Source: Patagioenas fasciata
Lineage: Eukaryota; Chordata; Aves; Columbiformes; Columbidae
Reading direction: 5' to 3'
Assembly: GCF_037038585.1 (NCBI RefSeq)
Contig: NC_092521.1
Location: 110,076,605 to 110,140,604 of the forward strand
DNA length: 64,000 nucleotides
In this document: in pieces, positions 1 through 11,657 of the stretch
Numbering within the stretch: position 1 is the stretch's first letter
Layout: every line of letters begins with the position of its first letter
The notes under the pieces: model-generated
What the model was told of the DNA's origin: nothing
The model's input: the letters and a program-made list of their open reading frames with translations, nothing else
Database searches by the model: none
Translations under genes and position numbers: made by a program

Positions 1-568
1 TATGCATAGATTTGGTCCTCAATTTATACCAAGATTAGCTTCCTGTATTGCAAGGTGTTTCCTGAAGGGCAGTAACATCACTAGGAATATCAGGCTTTGG
101 TTGCTTTTGCTAGTCAAGATGGAAATTGTAGAATAATAGTAATATTTATAACAAATAATGATGGGGCGTGACAGTGTTACCCATTTTGACTCCTGCGAGT
201 TAGCCTTCGATTAAAAGAATGCTGAGCCTCATCACACTCTTACAGAAGTTATGAAATGGCTAGCTTTTTATCCCTGATATACATGTGCGTACAGGGATAC
301 ATGCATGCCTTGTTTCTCTTATTTCAGGAGACACTGAAAGTAAGTTACTGCCTTAGTATAGGATGATGCTTGCTTTACAGGAGAAGAGTAAAAAAGAAAA
401 ACACTCTTAGGTAGAATTTCTGGATATGATTCACAAGTGGCAGAGGCATATGTAGGAGGTTTCATCTAGAGTGACAGTGAGAGTATTGCGTCCATTTTAA
501 TGGAGAACTGGGAATCAAGACCTTTGTTTTGTTTTCAGTTTGTTCAATGTCATCCAGTGAGTTACCAA

Positions 569-834
569 ATCACAGAATCATGGAATGTTAAGGATTGGAA
601 GGGACCTCGAAAGATCATCCAGTCCAATCCCCCTGCTGGAGCAGGAACACCCAGATGAGGTTACACAGGAAGGTGTTCAGGTGGGTTTTGAATGTCTCCA
701 GAGAACTCCACAACCTCCCTGGGCAGCCTGTTCCAGTGCTCTGTTACCCTCACTGTGAAGAAGTTTCTTCTCAAATTTAAGTGGAACCTCCTGTGTTCCA
801 GTTTGTACCCATTGCCCCTTGTCCTACCATTGGT
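569..834 (-). mobile_element. CR1 LINE 3' fragment, copy 1
   Basis: This is a 5'-truncated CR1 retrotransposon tail, inserted antisense to TPK1. The + strand opens with the reverse complement of the CR1 3' terminus (ATCACAGAATCATGGAATG), followed by the GGATTGGAAGGGACCT and CCAGTCCAATCC blocks. On the minus strand a fragment of the end of the reverse-transcriptase ORF can be read ([21 protein letters not shown]). Relative to the copies at 11658 and 25124 it lacks 5 bp (GGAGA) near 695, which shifts the frame after the LPREVVE motif. It is dead and has no promoter. The left edge is sharp; the right edge, where homology to the other copies stops, is accurate to about 10 bp. Confidence 0.93.
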
Positions 835-903
835 GGAGGCAGACTTGATCTCTATTAGCACTCCAGGTACCTGCACATTTTGGCATAAATCTACAGATTT
901 TCC

Positions 904-922
904 TTTTTTTTTTTTTTTTTTT
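904..922. repeat. T19 homopolymer
   Basis: A run of 19 uninterrupted T. It lies about 70 bp past the CR1 fragment. CR1 elements do not end in poly(A), so it is not the tail of that copy. I saw no flanking duplication that would make it the tail of another retroposed sequence. Confidence 0.9.
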
Positions 923-3406
923 GATACCTCAAGACATTCAAAGGTGGCATTAGGACTCTGTTATTTTAGTGACATCAACAGACCTAAGTGTGAAACTGTT
1001 CTTTTCTGGAATGATCCTAATCTTGTGTAGGAGTAGATGGGAAGGACCAGGACAAAAGTCTGGAGAGATGGAGTGATGGGCAAATACGAAACAAATGGAC
1101 AGTGAGGTGCTCTGCCCTTAAAACTGCGCAGTTCCAGTAAGAGCATCATAAGCCAGGAAAATAAAGGGTCATGATTTGTCCAGAACAGTCATTCTGGGGA
1201 AAAAAAACCAAACAAAACAAAACAGGAAAAAAAGTGGCTGAAGAAAGGAGAATGTAGGGACACTTTCAGTTAATCCCAGGTCTTTCAATCAGAACATTTG
1301 TATTGCTTCAGCTTCTTCAAATAGCTGTGTCTGTGCCCCTTAGTGTACTGTAAGTAGAGGAATGTCATTGCAATCTGGGTGATTTCTGGCTTTATGATAT
1401 GGTAAAAATCATTTATGGCCACCCTGATGCTAGAAGTTAGGACCTCATAGTGATAAAATATCTGTGCATTGAGTCACCGCTGGAAAAAGCAGCTCAGAAG
1501 AGCGTCCTGAGCTGGCCTAAGAGCACTCTGCACTTTATAGTGTTTCAGTTCGTTGTGTCTAAGGAGTAATTCTCAGGATCTGGGGAAAGCTGGTTCCATG
1601 TTTAGCGTTAAGGTGAAATGTATGCTTGTGTTTCATTTGGATCTCTGAATATCAATAGAAATGAAGCATTAGGCAGGTGATGCTTGCTTTTATGGAGCAA
1701 TACTTTTTACAAGTGTTTGGGGTGGACTGGGGGGCTGGGAGTTTTCCTGTGTTTGAAACAAAACAAAACTAGAAAGTTCTTACAAACCTCAAACCAGGCT
1801 GGGTCTTTGCTGCAATAGTACTTGTCATTTAAAATACGAACTTCATTTTGAACACAGCAAGAGCAATCTTAGATTTGAAAGAAGCCAAGATTGCTTTTCA
1901 GTGTGGGAGCACAGAAATACATGTGCTATCAGTTCCTTAAAATGAATGTTAATAAATGACCTTGAAGTTGACTGATCTGTAATGTTGCCCTTCAGAGATT
2001 TGGGGAAGGATTACTAGTGCTATAGCACCTGTTCACTTTTTCAGCTATTTTTCTTCATAGTCTAGAAAATTTTTAGAGAGAGTAGATACAGTACCTTCCA
2101 GGTGACTTCAACTTACAGAATATTACATAATGGGACTGAACACACATAACACTCACAGATAAATTATTCAGATTAGTTTTTGCTGTCTCTAAAATGCTCT
2201 TTCAGTAAACTTATTAGTGATTGTTGGAGCGTAAACATATTCTGGATGTTTATTTCTCGGTTTTCTGTCCTATTCTCTTTCTTCAGTAGGCTCTGCTCTC
2301 TTTTTTAAAATGTGTGAAAGGCAGAAGTTCTGACTTTTAACAATTTGCATTCAAATGGGCACTTTTTCAGAACAGATGATTGTATATGCCAAATCTGTTT
2401 AAGGTTAGTGAAGCCAGTAGCTTGCGAATGGGGGACTTTATGCATTATAGAATATAACGAGAAGTAAAACTTTAAAATAAAAAAGTATTTATCTTTAAAC
2501 TATTTTTCCTAAGTCTTCTGCTAAGATTTGTTTTTAAACCTAGTTGTATTCCAAGAGTATTTCCATTTTACATATGGACTCCTTCAGGTTTTCATTTTAA
2601 TGTGTTTTGTGCCACAGTTGTTTTCACAGAAAATGCTATCAAGAACAAGGAACTGTGTTCTCAAGCTATGATCAAGGCTACTTATTACAGTTGATAAATT
2701 AGAATAATCAATAAATTAACTACTTAAGGGCAGTTGATGAGCACTCTTCGTCTTCTGATGAGGACAAGCCATGGAGCAAAAACTGCAGAACCAGTTGCAA
2801 AGCCATCCACACAAAGGGTTGAACATCAGTCAGTTGGACTAGGTAAGGTTGCCAGGCAGGTCTACAAATTTCACAATTGAAAACAAAAGAATTAATCTTC
2901 AGCAAAAAGTTAGAGGCCTGAGATATCATAGGGGCAGATTTGTTCTGCTACCAGAAGCAATTTGCTCAAGCATGTGGATAACGTGTACAGTGGTACCTCC
3001 AAAGCATTCTCTATTCAGAAAAACTCAAAGCTTCTCCTGCAACTCATAGTTCTATAAAATCCTGCTCCTGGTTCTGCACACTCCTCTACAAGCAGCATAT
3101 TACCTGACTTATTTAGGTGGCAGTCTGGGTTCTATTTTTGCAAAATAGGAGAGAAAAAGTCTTCTAATGCATTTATTTAGTTGTATTTTAAAAGAGGTAA
3201 TTTGCTGTCTCTGTCTTGCATGCAGACTTTATTTTTTAAAAGTTTGGGGCAGCATACCTGGAAACCATAGTGAATGTCAGTTACAGAAAAATGTAAAGAA
3301 TTCTGAGTTTTGAGCAAGGGAAGAAAGATCTGTTTGCGTAACAAGACAAAATACAGGGGACAGTGATGTTAAAAGATAGAAAAATGCAGTTCGAAGTGGC
3401 ATAAGC

Positions 3407-3541
3407 CAGGGGTGTCAAACTCATTTTCACTGCGGCCACATCAGCCTCGCGGTTGCCTTCAAAGGGCTGAATGTAATTTTAGGACTGAATACATGTAACT
3501 ACTCTTACATTTATTTATTACATTTATTGCTACTCCTAGGA
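3407..3541 (+). mobile_element. hAT-like non-autonomous DNA transposon (MITE), about 135 bp
   Basis: The element begins CAGGGGTGTCAAACTC, a terminus typical of hAT (Charlie-like) transposons, followed by the conserved-looking blocks GCCACATCAGCCTCGCGG and CTTCAAAGGGCTGAATG. The 8 bp before it (GCATAAGC, 3399-3406) recur exactly at 3542-3549, matching the 8-bp target duplication of hAT elements. The right end (TTGCTACTCCTA) is an imperfect inverted match to the left end, about 9 of 12 positions, with roughly 3 extra bases before the duplication. It has no coding capacity and would have depended on a transposase encoded elsewhere. The family name is from memory and uncertain; the transposon call is firmer. 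Confidence 0.72.
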
Positions 3542-4560
3542 GCATAAGCTGTACAGAGTATCTTGCCTACCTATCCCAAGTAATTAAGCATAATGATGTC
3601 CGATTGTGTGGCAGAATGTGAAAATGACAAGGTAGATCCAAAGTTACAGAGTGCCTTAAAATAGATGGAGATGCATGAAGGTCCACTAGGGTTGTCTTAT
3701 GATGCTTCTCTAGCTGTGTGGGATGTTCTGTACAAGTCTAGAGTCTATCTGCAAAGTGGTTTTAGTGTCTCTGCAGAACTCTGGATTAGTATCAGCACAT
3801 CATTCAGCTCTGGCTCATTAGCCCAACTAAGAGTGTTCACTAAGGCAGTAGGATGGTTTCTGATACCAGAGTGAGCTTGGTCTGTATGATGTAGGCAGTG
3901 CCTTAACTGGCAATTATTCTCCATCACACTTAGCTTTTTGTAAGCACTTGTGAACATACAAGCACCTCAAGAACAGATTAGCACTGCAGATAGGCCTAGA
4001 AAAGTGAACTTTAGAGAGATGAGGGAAGAGAGCAGTGGATGAAGGGCTAGATGACAGTTTCAGAATGCCATCAAAATATCTGTCTGGTGTTGAGACAGTC
4101 TGATCGTGAACACATTCAGAATAAACATACTTCTGTCCTGCAGTAATTCTTTTTAGCTCAAATGGGTACATATGCGTGGAGTGTATAAATAAAGTACTGA
4201 AATGGATTAAGGAAGAGCTGCATTCAGGTAAAAAGCTCCCAGCTTTTACTGGGTTTGGATGGGTGTTCTGCTTTATTCCTCTGAGTGGCAATGAGTATTG
4301 AACTAAATTGACTGCAAAATGGAAAAAAGGTCAAGCAAATAATACGTGAGAATGAATACAGCTCACCATAGTTGAAATTTATGTTTTATTCTAGAATGAG
4401 AAAAAACAAAGGAAAACTGACCAGAGATTGTCTCTGTGGGCACACTACATGGAGATTGTGTTAGAAATTAGGTTTTAGTTTTGTTTAGGATTTTGAAATA
4501 CATTTGGTGAATGAGGGGAAACTAAGATTCCATGCTACTTTGGCAGAGTTTTTAATACAG

Positions 4561-4738
4561 GTTTTTGGTGGCATGGTTTTTAGGGGGGTTTGTTTGCTTG
4601 TTGGGTTTTGTGTGTTTTGTTGTTGTTTGGGGGGTTTTTTTTGGTTTTTTGGGGGGTTTTTTTTGTGGTTTTGGTTAGTTGTTTGCTCTTTTTTGGGTTT
4701 TGTTTGTTTGGTTTTTTTAGTGTTACTTTTTTTCCTTT
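4561..4738 (+). repeat. T/G-rich low-complexity tract
   Basis: About 180 bp made almost only of T and G on the + strand. It includes G runs at 4583-4588, 4603-4605, 4629-4634, 4651-4656 and 4695-4697 separated by T-rich spacers. Its lack of A and C explains a hydrophobic Phe/Gly/Val-rich open frame here, which is not a gene. The spacers between G runs are long (14-38 bases), so a stable quadruplex is less likely than at 29974. Confidence 0.85.
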
Positions 4739-5111
4739 AATATCACAACACGGGAATAGATAAGGCTGGTGCTTGTCAAGTAGGGACCCAGATCACCTTT
4801 TTCTACAGATTCAGGATCTTCTGTTGACTTAATTGGGAAGGGATTAAGCTCTATGTATGTAAGCAATTACACCCTCTCCATACATTGCCCTTAATTCTTG
4901 CAGTGTAATTAGTGCTTTATATGATGCTTCACTTCTCCGTGGTGATTACAAGCAGGGAAACTGCCACAGCTGGATCTAATGTTTTCAGCAACCTGGTACC
5001 TTTCCAACAGCCTGTGAAATGGACGCAGCAAGAGTGAGACTCTTGCTGCTACTTTGTCAGTAACCAGGTCCTCCAGAGGCAGGGACATAATCCATTTTTA
5101 TCCCTGGTGCT

Positions 5112-5171
5112 TAAAAAACCAAAACCAACCAAACAAAACACACACAAAAAACAGCCAAGCAAGCAAAAAAG
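5112..5171. repeat. A/C-rich low-complexity tract
   Basis: About 60 bp of A and C with a few G, built from AAACC, AAACA and ACACAC words. It is the strand complement of the T/G-rich type seen at 4561 and 33211. Confidence 0.8.
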
Positions 5172-6034
5172 AACCCTTTTAGCTGTGTAAATGTTGTTTG
5201 AGCGTCTATTTCTCTTATTTCATATTTGAAGCCAACATTGGCAATAGTTGGAAATTGCTACTGCGTATTGTACTTGGAATTACTTTGTGGTGCCCACACG
5301 GTGATCAAAATATTTAAAATAGTCTTTGGAAGTGGTAACAGCAGGACTGAAATTCATCCTATAGCAATAAATGGTTCTTGGCCTGGTAACTCTTGAGGGA
5401 TACCCCACCTACACATGCTGCTTGACTCAAACTCCCTGGCTTTCCCTGGTTGTTAAGAACCTCCAGCTGCAATATGTTTCTTCTTTCTTTTGAAATTAAG
5501 CTAAGTGGCTTATTCAAAGTATCCACATCATGTGGCTAATGGGAATGTGTAGATAAGATGTTTGGGATCAGACAGTACGCATGTGCATGCGGTTTGCTCT
5601 ATATTTCCTTCAGTGCGTCTTTAAATATTTTGATTGCTGTATAAAAGGTGTCTGGCATGTAAAAAAGAGTAGAAGCAGTAAATAATCATATAGCTGTTCC
5701 CTTTCACTTATTCATTATAAGCATTATGGTTAAAGAAGAGTGACTAAATGTGGAGTAAGCTAATAGGATGACAGTGAAGAAGACTGATAAGCATCAGTGG
5801 GTTAGAAAAGGAATATTTTTAGAGTGGCTGGTGTACAAAATAATGACACAGTGGGTAGCAATGGCAGTGGATAAAGGCTGTGCCTTTGTATGTCTGTCTT
5901 TTTCCTCAATATAAAAGAGAGACTGGTGTTCAGGTGTAGCTCATCATATTTAGTCTGAGAGTAGTACGATTTTTAGGTTGGCTTTTTTTTTTTTTTTGAA
6001 TCATGTGAATGGGTAGTATGGTGATTTTTTTTTA

Positions 6035-6060
6035 ATTATTATTATCTTTTTTTCCTGCAG
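6035..6060 (+). promoter_or_regulatory. Strong splice-acceptor-like site (cryptic)
   Basis: T/A-rich then T-rich sequence ends in TTTTTTTCCTGCAG at 6060, as good an acceptor as those of the two real exons. The next 51 codons (6061-6213) are open and hydrophobic, then a TGA. A donor-like CAG/GTTAGG occurs at 6285-6292. The peptide matches no part of TPK1 that I know. Most likely this is an unused or pseudo-exon site. Confidence 0.3.
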
Positions 6061-6395
6061 TTGGTGTGTGTTACAAATCCAATGGCATTGTTCGGAGTGC
6101 TGGTCATCCAGCTGTGGGCCAGAGCATTGAGAGTGGTGTCTGTGGTTGTCATCTCCTCTGTGCAAAAGTGGAGTTACTCTGCAGGGGCTGGAAATCATAT
6201 AGTCTTTATGCACTGATGTAACAGAACTTCGAACATCTGTTTCTTTGTCACCGGACTTTTGCTTTGGTGTTTAGAAGAACTAAACAGGTTAGGTGACAGT
6301 TGGCCCTGGTACAATCTAAAAAAGGCAAAAATTGAAAGGGAGGAAGAAAAGCAGGGTATAGGGAAAAGGATGGGAAGAGAGTGAAAGTGTTTTTG

Positions 6396-6400
6396 ATAAT
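6396..6400. repeat. Target-site duplication of LTR 1, left copy (ATAAT)
   Basis: ATAAT directly before the TG of LTR 1 is repeated exactly at 7215-7219 directly after its terminal CA. A 5-bp duplication is typical of ERVL-type and some other retroviral integrations. Confidence 0.85.
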
Positions 6401-7214
6401 TGTCAGGAAATATAGACGAGACGATCTTAGCCTGTGTCCAGACCTTAGCTTATTGAACTATTGTGCTTGTACAATCAAGAGTCTTGCGTAGGCACAATAG
6501 GGCAAGTTGGTGTACTGCTTCCTATCAAACTTGCTTAGAAACTTCCTATATAGAACTTGCTCAGCATAATTAACTAAATTTGCTGTAGTCTTAGGCCGCA
6601 AACTATGAACTAGCACCTGGATATGTCAAACTTTTTACCAAGTTAAGCAAAGGAAGGCCCCCAGAGTTGATTCAAGGCAGAAAATAAGGGAGCTACGATC
6701 ATCAGCAGACACTAATGATCCCAATCCCTATCCCTAGGGATAAGAAAAGGAACCACAGGTCTAGAGACAAGAAATAGCAGAATGTGAGAACTTTGTGATG
6801 TTTTGGCTCTTGCCAAGGAGACCAAGGACTCTTTCAACATTCCAGCAGGTGTAAATAGCTGCTGACAGGACAGCACCTGGATTGATCTCCAGGCTTGTCA
6901 GTGAAACACAACCAACCACCCACAGAGATAACAAACAGCCTGCTTGACAAAAATGAAAGGATCCAATGAAGAACAGGAAGACCCCAGACCCTGATTTTAC
7001 AATTGACCCAAATTGGCATGTGAGGAGTGGGAAATTTAGATTGTAAGGATATAATTACTGAGGGATTTATTTGTTTGGGGTCCCTCTCCAGGGCACCTGA
7101 CTTGAGTTGCTCTATACCGCTATACCTTTCAAATAAATTACTTAAGAGGCATTTCTGGAATTCAGGCATGTGACTCTGCTTCAGGAAACCCAGGGTGAGG
7201 AAACTTCCTTAACA
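6401..7214 (+). mobile_element. Solo LTR 1 of an endogenous retrovirus (ERVL-like), 814 bp
   Basis: A complete long terminal repeat in the same orientation as TPK1. It starts TGTCAGGAAA and ends TTCCTTAACA, giving the expected TG...CA with imperfect inverted termini. It is flanked by the 5-bp duplication ATAAT. An AATAAA polyadenylation signal lies at 7132-7137, about 80 bp before the 3' end, which fixes the strand. The minus-strand element at 18097-18759 is homologous from end to end, which independently supports both boundaries. No gag, pol or env sequence is present, so this is what remains after recombination between two LTRs. The sense-strand poly(A) signal could in principle cause premature 3'-end formation in TPK1 pre-mRNA. 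The ERVL label is inferred from the 5-bp duplication and general look. Confidence 0.88.
7132..7137 (+). promoter_or_regulatory. AATAAA polyadenylation signal inside LTR 1
   Basis: The hexamer AATAAA sits 77 bp before the LTR end, where an LTR's own poly(A) signal is expected. It is in the sense orientation for TPK1. The homologous hexamer in LTR 2 lies at 18178-18183 on the minus strand. Confidence 0.7.
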
Positions 7215-7219
7215 ATAAT
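7215..7219. repeat. Target-site duplication of LTR 1, right copy (ATAAT)
   Basis: Exact repeat of 6396-6400, immediately after the terminal CA of LTR 1. Confidence 0.85.
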
Positions 7220-10200
7220 GAAGCCGAAAATGATAAATGTCTCTGGTATAAACTAAGCTCATAACTCCAGTGGAGCAACTGTTATTCTGTCACATGAAAT
7301 AAAGGAAGTCTCTATAGAAGTAAAGATAAAAAATATTATTTGCCTCTGGAAGTTCTGGCAGTATCTGTGGGAGGATTGCTGTTTTCTAATTTTATAAGCT
7401 GCAGAAGTTGTGTTAAATGCCAATGACAGATCAGATTAGAATTGTGTGCTTTAAGGTATTTTGAGTGGTGAAAGACTGTCCCAAAAATACAACTGAAAAA
7501 CGAGTCATTAAATAATTCGGTGCCTTTTGTTGTTGCTGTTGTTAATACATCATCTGTGAGGTTTGACAACAAATACTTTTAATTAAGAAAGTGACAGATG
7601 TGAGTGCCAGTATCTCTTCTTTCTGATGCTTTTAATTTTAGGAAAACAGAAAACTGTGCATAAGGCAAACTTTGGGGCAGTTTTGTACAGGAGGGAATTG
7701 TGTGAAGAGCATGCATGAATTGATGGGGGTGCTAGCTCTCAGAGGGAACTATCAAGATGATGAAGAATCTATTTGAAGAGTTAACATTGCTAGCAAGTGA
7801 GTTACTGAACCCGTGCCCACTCTGCAGGCATCCGCTCTGATTAGCACCAAAGGGCCAACATTGATCTGTCGTTCGAAGCTTTGCAGCATAGCAATGAAAG
7901 TGGCTGCATGGACTGTGGATCTGCCTCTCATCTTGTGAAAAGGTTACTGCTCTCTGATTTCCTTTTAGAGTCCCAGCATTTCAAATTAAACAGCAATTTC
8001 TGACAAAGACAGGAGCTGGAACTGTGCTACGCTGTCCTTGGACTTGGTGGGCACTTAAGCTTTTTTTGGGTGAAACAAATAGGAATTACATGGGTATATC
8101 CCTCCTTGTTTCCTTATTCCCTCTTCTCTGCCCCACAGTGAAAGGAATAGGGAAGAGCATCCATGATCATGTTTACTGTAATGAGCCCGTCCTCTGGGGA
8201 GACTCTTGTGGCATCTTTTAATGTTAATCTAGTATTGATTTGTGATTTTAATTTGTATGCTCTAACTCTTGTTCATTTAGTGACCACATGCAGAGTTCTC
8301 ATATTTCACGTGGTCCCCATAAAATTTTGTGTGTTTCATTAAATCTTAGCATTAAAGGAAATGCTTCCTGGCAGAGCAATATTCTGACAGCACGTTGCAA
8401 GTGTGCAGAAGGGTCCCAAGGTCACAAACTCCTTTCAGAGGTTAATTAAGTCTGAAAGAGAGGTATTCTGTTGCAATTAAATAGTAATGAATGAGAGGCC
8501 AGGAATATTTGGTGTATAATGCAGTACCACGAGGCAAAGCCAAAATCATCAGCAAATTTATTATTTTATTTCATATTCTATTAAAAAATACCCTTGGGTG
8601 TCAGTGTAATTTTTATTCTCCAACTTGCCTGTGACAGAAGGGGGATTAAGTGGTCAGTGCTGTCATGCATATATGTGATCATTATACACCTCGGGAGTTG
8701 GTTTTGAGAACTCTGAAAGCATTCCTGACATGCTGAAGAGGACTTTCATCAGGAGGGTGATGCCCTCCCCATTCTGCAGGATCTTGTTTTTAATCAGAGT
8801 GGAAAGTGCTTTATTTGCCACGTTCACACTGGAAAAGCTGTGGCAAGTTATGACTTCTTTCAGTAGCGCCGGCAGAAATACAATCATGTTCATGACCCTG
8901 TTTAAGAGCTCATCAAAATTTCCTTTTTAATTCTTGTGCTTCTGGGGTTTAATATTTCAGCATGTCATATGTATTAGGCAGGATTTTGGCACAGGGCCAC
9001 AGACAAGTTGTCAATCCAAATGTAGAATTTTCTTTAATTTTTTTTCTTTAACCATCATTCTAAATCATTTGATTCAGACATTCATGCACTGGCTTAGTCC
9101 ACTCTTTTATCTCTGAAGAGTGAATTATTTTAGTGACTGAACGTATTATGGGAATCTAGAGGACAAAAGTGTAGGTTACCAGTGGGCTGTAGTTTTAATT
9201 CCTTCTATATTTTAAAAGTAATTTTAACTGCTGCATTTGTAAACTCTTTTTCCCACCTTGTGAAACAAAAGGATGGAGAAGACTCTACCTACTCTTTCTT
9301 GGGCTAGACAAAGCACAGGAATGAATCTACGAACGTGCGTTTTGTAGAATTCTGCAAAAGTTGCAAATCCTTCCACTTGACATCAGCCCTTCCATGTTCT
9401 GACATCAGCAGGAGTACAACTGAAAAGAGATCACTCTTTGATTGCACAGCCTGCACCCTGGAAAAGCCGCATCGGCTCATTGATGCTGCAGCTGGCCCTT
9501 CTTGAGTCTTGGACCCAGCGGTGTTCCCAGGGCTCTGGTAGGGGGAATTTATCTCACGACCTCCCTCTCTGTCATGGACCTAGGTAAGGGAGGTGATGTT
9601 TTAGAAAGTTATGGAGCCACATTGTCAAAACCACCGGTGATGGGATCCCAAAAACTGCTGCAGTGTGAAGTGTACCAGCCATTGCTACTTAGAGAGAGTA
9701 GGTGTGTCTCACCTAGAGCACATGGAGCTGAGTTAGAAGGTGGGAGTGATCCAACATCTTTGCGCCTTTTGCATCAGCATGTAAGTACCAATTCCCGTTT
9801 GTTACTAGCTGGCTGGCTGTTACAGGCTTGTTTTGCATCTGAGCTTAACCAGGCATTTAACCGCCTAGGATTTAGGTGATGGTTTTGCTTAAAATGAGGT
9901 AGAGTTCTCTGTTAAACTTCAGGACAACTTACCATTTCTCTCTATGGACAATTACAAAAGTAACTTCAGTGAGAGTTTCTCTGTTGTGCCAGTAAAACAT
10001 GGGTCTCTTACCTCATTATTGGGCAGCTGAGTTTACACATTTTTCAAAAACTTACCAACTTGTGAATTAATCGCCTTCTGGTATTAAAACATGTGGAAAA
10101 AATTATCTAGTAGTGAATTTTTTACTAGAGGTATGGGCCACACTGTCATCCAGAGCCTTACTCTTCTATTAAATGACATCTCTAATGACAGTTACATTAT

Positions 10201-11343
10201 ATCGTGTCACCTGTAGTGATCTTCGGGCTACTCTTAGGGGATCTTGGTACACACTAATTCAGAGTGTCTGATTTTTAACTCATTAGTGTCCAGTTATTTC
10301 CAAAGCAGGTATATTTAATGCTGCACCTGCTCAGAATTCTCCTTTCCTTTCATATAGCATAAATGGCTGCAGACGGCAGCAGGGATATCAAACCTCCTAA
10401 TGTCTTCCCTGAGGAACAGCTACTACCATTATATATAAGGGGAATAGCTTTTAATAAGAGCTCATGACTGCATTTCTATTATTTATAGGAAAATCTGTGA
10501 ATTAAGATCTGTTTCTGGTTCTATAAGAAAAGTTAATTGCTGTGTTGAAATTTAATAAAAGATTAAATGAAAGTGGTAGAGATAATAAATAGAATTTAAG
10601 GTAGCAGTTAAGACTTTTATAAATATTTTTTTAATCACAATAAATTGTGAAGCTGATATGGAGGTTATTGTTAAAAAATTCTTATAATAAGCAGGATATC
10701 AACAGCATCAGAGTTTACAAAAAAATGGTTTTTTCAGCTGCTCTATTTGATAGAAAATTACTTGTACAGAGTCCAAGATGGAGGCTCTTTGGACTATGCA
10801 CTACTTACCCAGAATGAGGTATTATCCGTCTAAGAGTGTTTTTAATATTGACAAGAAGGGGGAAAGGAGAAGGGGAGTGAGAACAGAGAACTCTATAATA
10901 TCATATGTACATTTCTAGTGCTCAGTTGTGCGTAGAGTTTTCTCTCTGACTGCCGTTTGTGAATGAGCACTAAATCAGTACATTTACCTGCCTGGAGTTG
11001 ATACTGCCAGGGAAGTAGTTATGTAAATGCTATCACTCTGCTTTAAATACTATATTGGGAAGTGTCACTAAACTAAATGCCGTAGCTACAAACTGAAGGG
11101 CTGGCTCAGGTTCTCTTCAAACCTTTCCTCCATAGTACAGTTTCCTTGCTTTTGATGAAACATTAATGACAACAGCCGGCTCTACACTTTCTAAGGAACA
11201 GACAGGAAGGATTTGGTAGATAGGTCCCAGCCACAGTCTGGGCATTAAATAAAAGTGTTAATAGCAGTAGCAGCACATAACTGCTTGCTTTACTGAAAAC
11301 ACACCATAGTACCCGAGTCTGACTAATGGATTGGGAGAGGTGG

Positions 11344-11369
11344 ACACACACACACACTTTTTTTTTCTT
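11344..11369. repeat. (AC)n followed by a T run
   Basis: A short AC dinucleotide microsatellite of about seven units runs into a T homopolymer. This is ordinary simple sequence. Confidence 0.85.
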
Positions 11370-11657
11370 GAATACAGTTTAAAATGTTCTATCTGAAGCT
11401 GGTATTATCCAGGAAAGAAGCACAGCAACCACTGATATTGTAACTGCCAGTCTCTGAGCTATTTTAAAGCTAGCTCAGATTTATACACACTTCAGTCAAC
11501 CATGTTCTCCTTGTAGCCCCAGAGACCCTTTGCAAGTGCCCTTTTGATTCCTCTTGGTCATGCTTACACTTTTTTTGTTTGGTTGATTATTTCTTTTAGC
11601 AAAGATTATTTGGAAAATGGCTCAGTTTTAAATATAGTACGATATAAAAAATTAATT

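Noticed and set aside
661..876. 71-codon minus-strand frame with LPREVVE motif as a gene
   Set aside because: It is the decayed end of the CR1 reverse-transcriptase ORF, with a frame-shifting deletion; likewise the minus-strand frames at 11722-11934 and 25163-25393.
3914..4291. 125-codon minus-strand frame
   Set aside because: No motif, no family similarity and no splice context; length is within chance expectation for 64 kb.
4504..4740. Hydrophobic 78-codon frame resembling a membrane protein
   Set aside because: An artefact of the T/G-only tract, which can encode only Phe, Leu, Val, Gly, Cys and Trp.
5983..5997. T15 run as the tail of a minus-strand processed pseudogene
   Set aside because: No gene-like sequence follows on the expected side and no flanking duplication is evident.
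6834..7169. 111-codon minus-strand frame
   Set aside because: It lies entirely inside solo LTR 1 and antisense to it, with no similarity to a protein.
9502..9879. 125-codon + strand frame as an additional exon
   Set aside because: Does not match TPK1 or any family I recognise, and has no good acceptor at its start.
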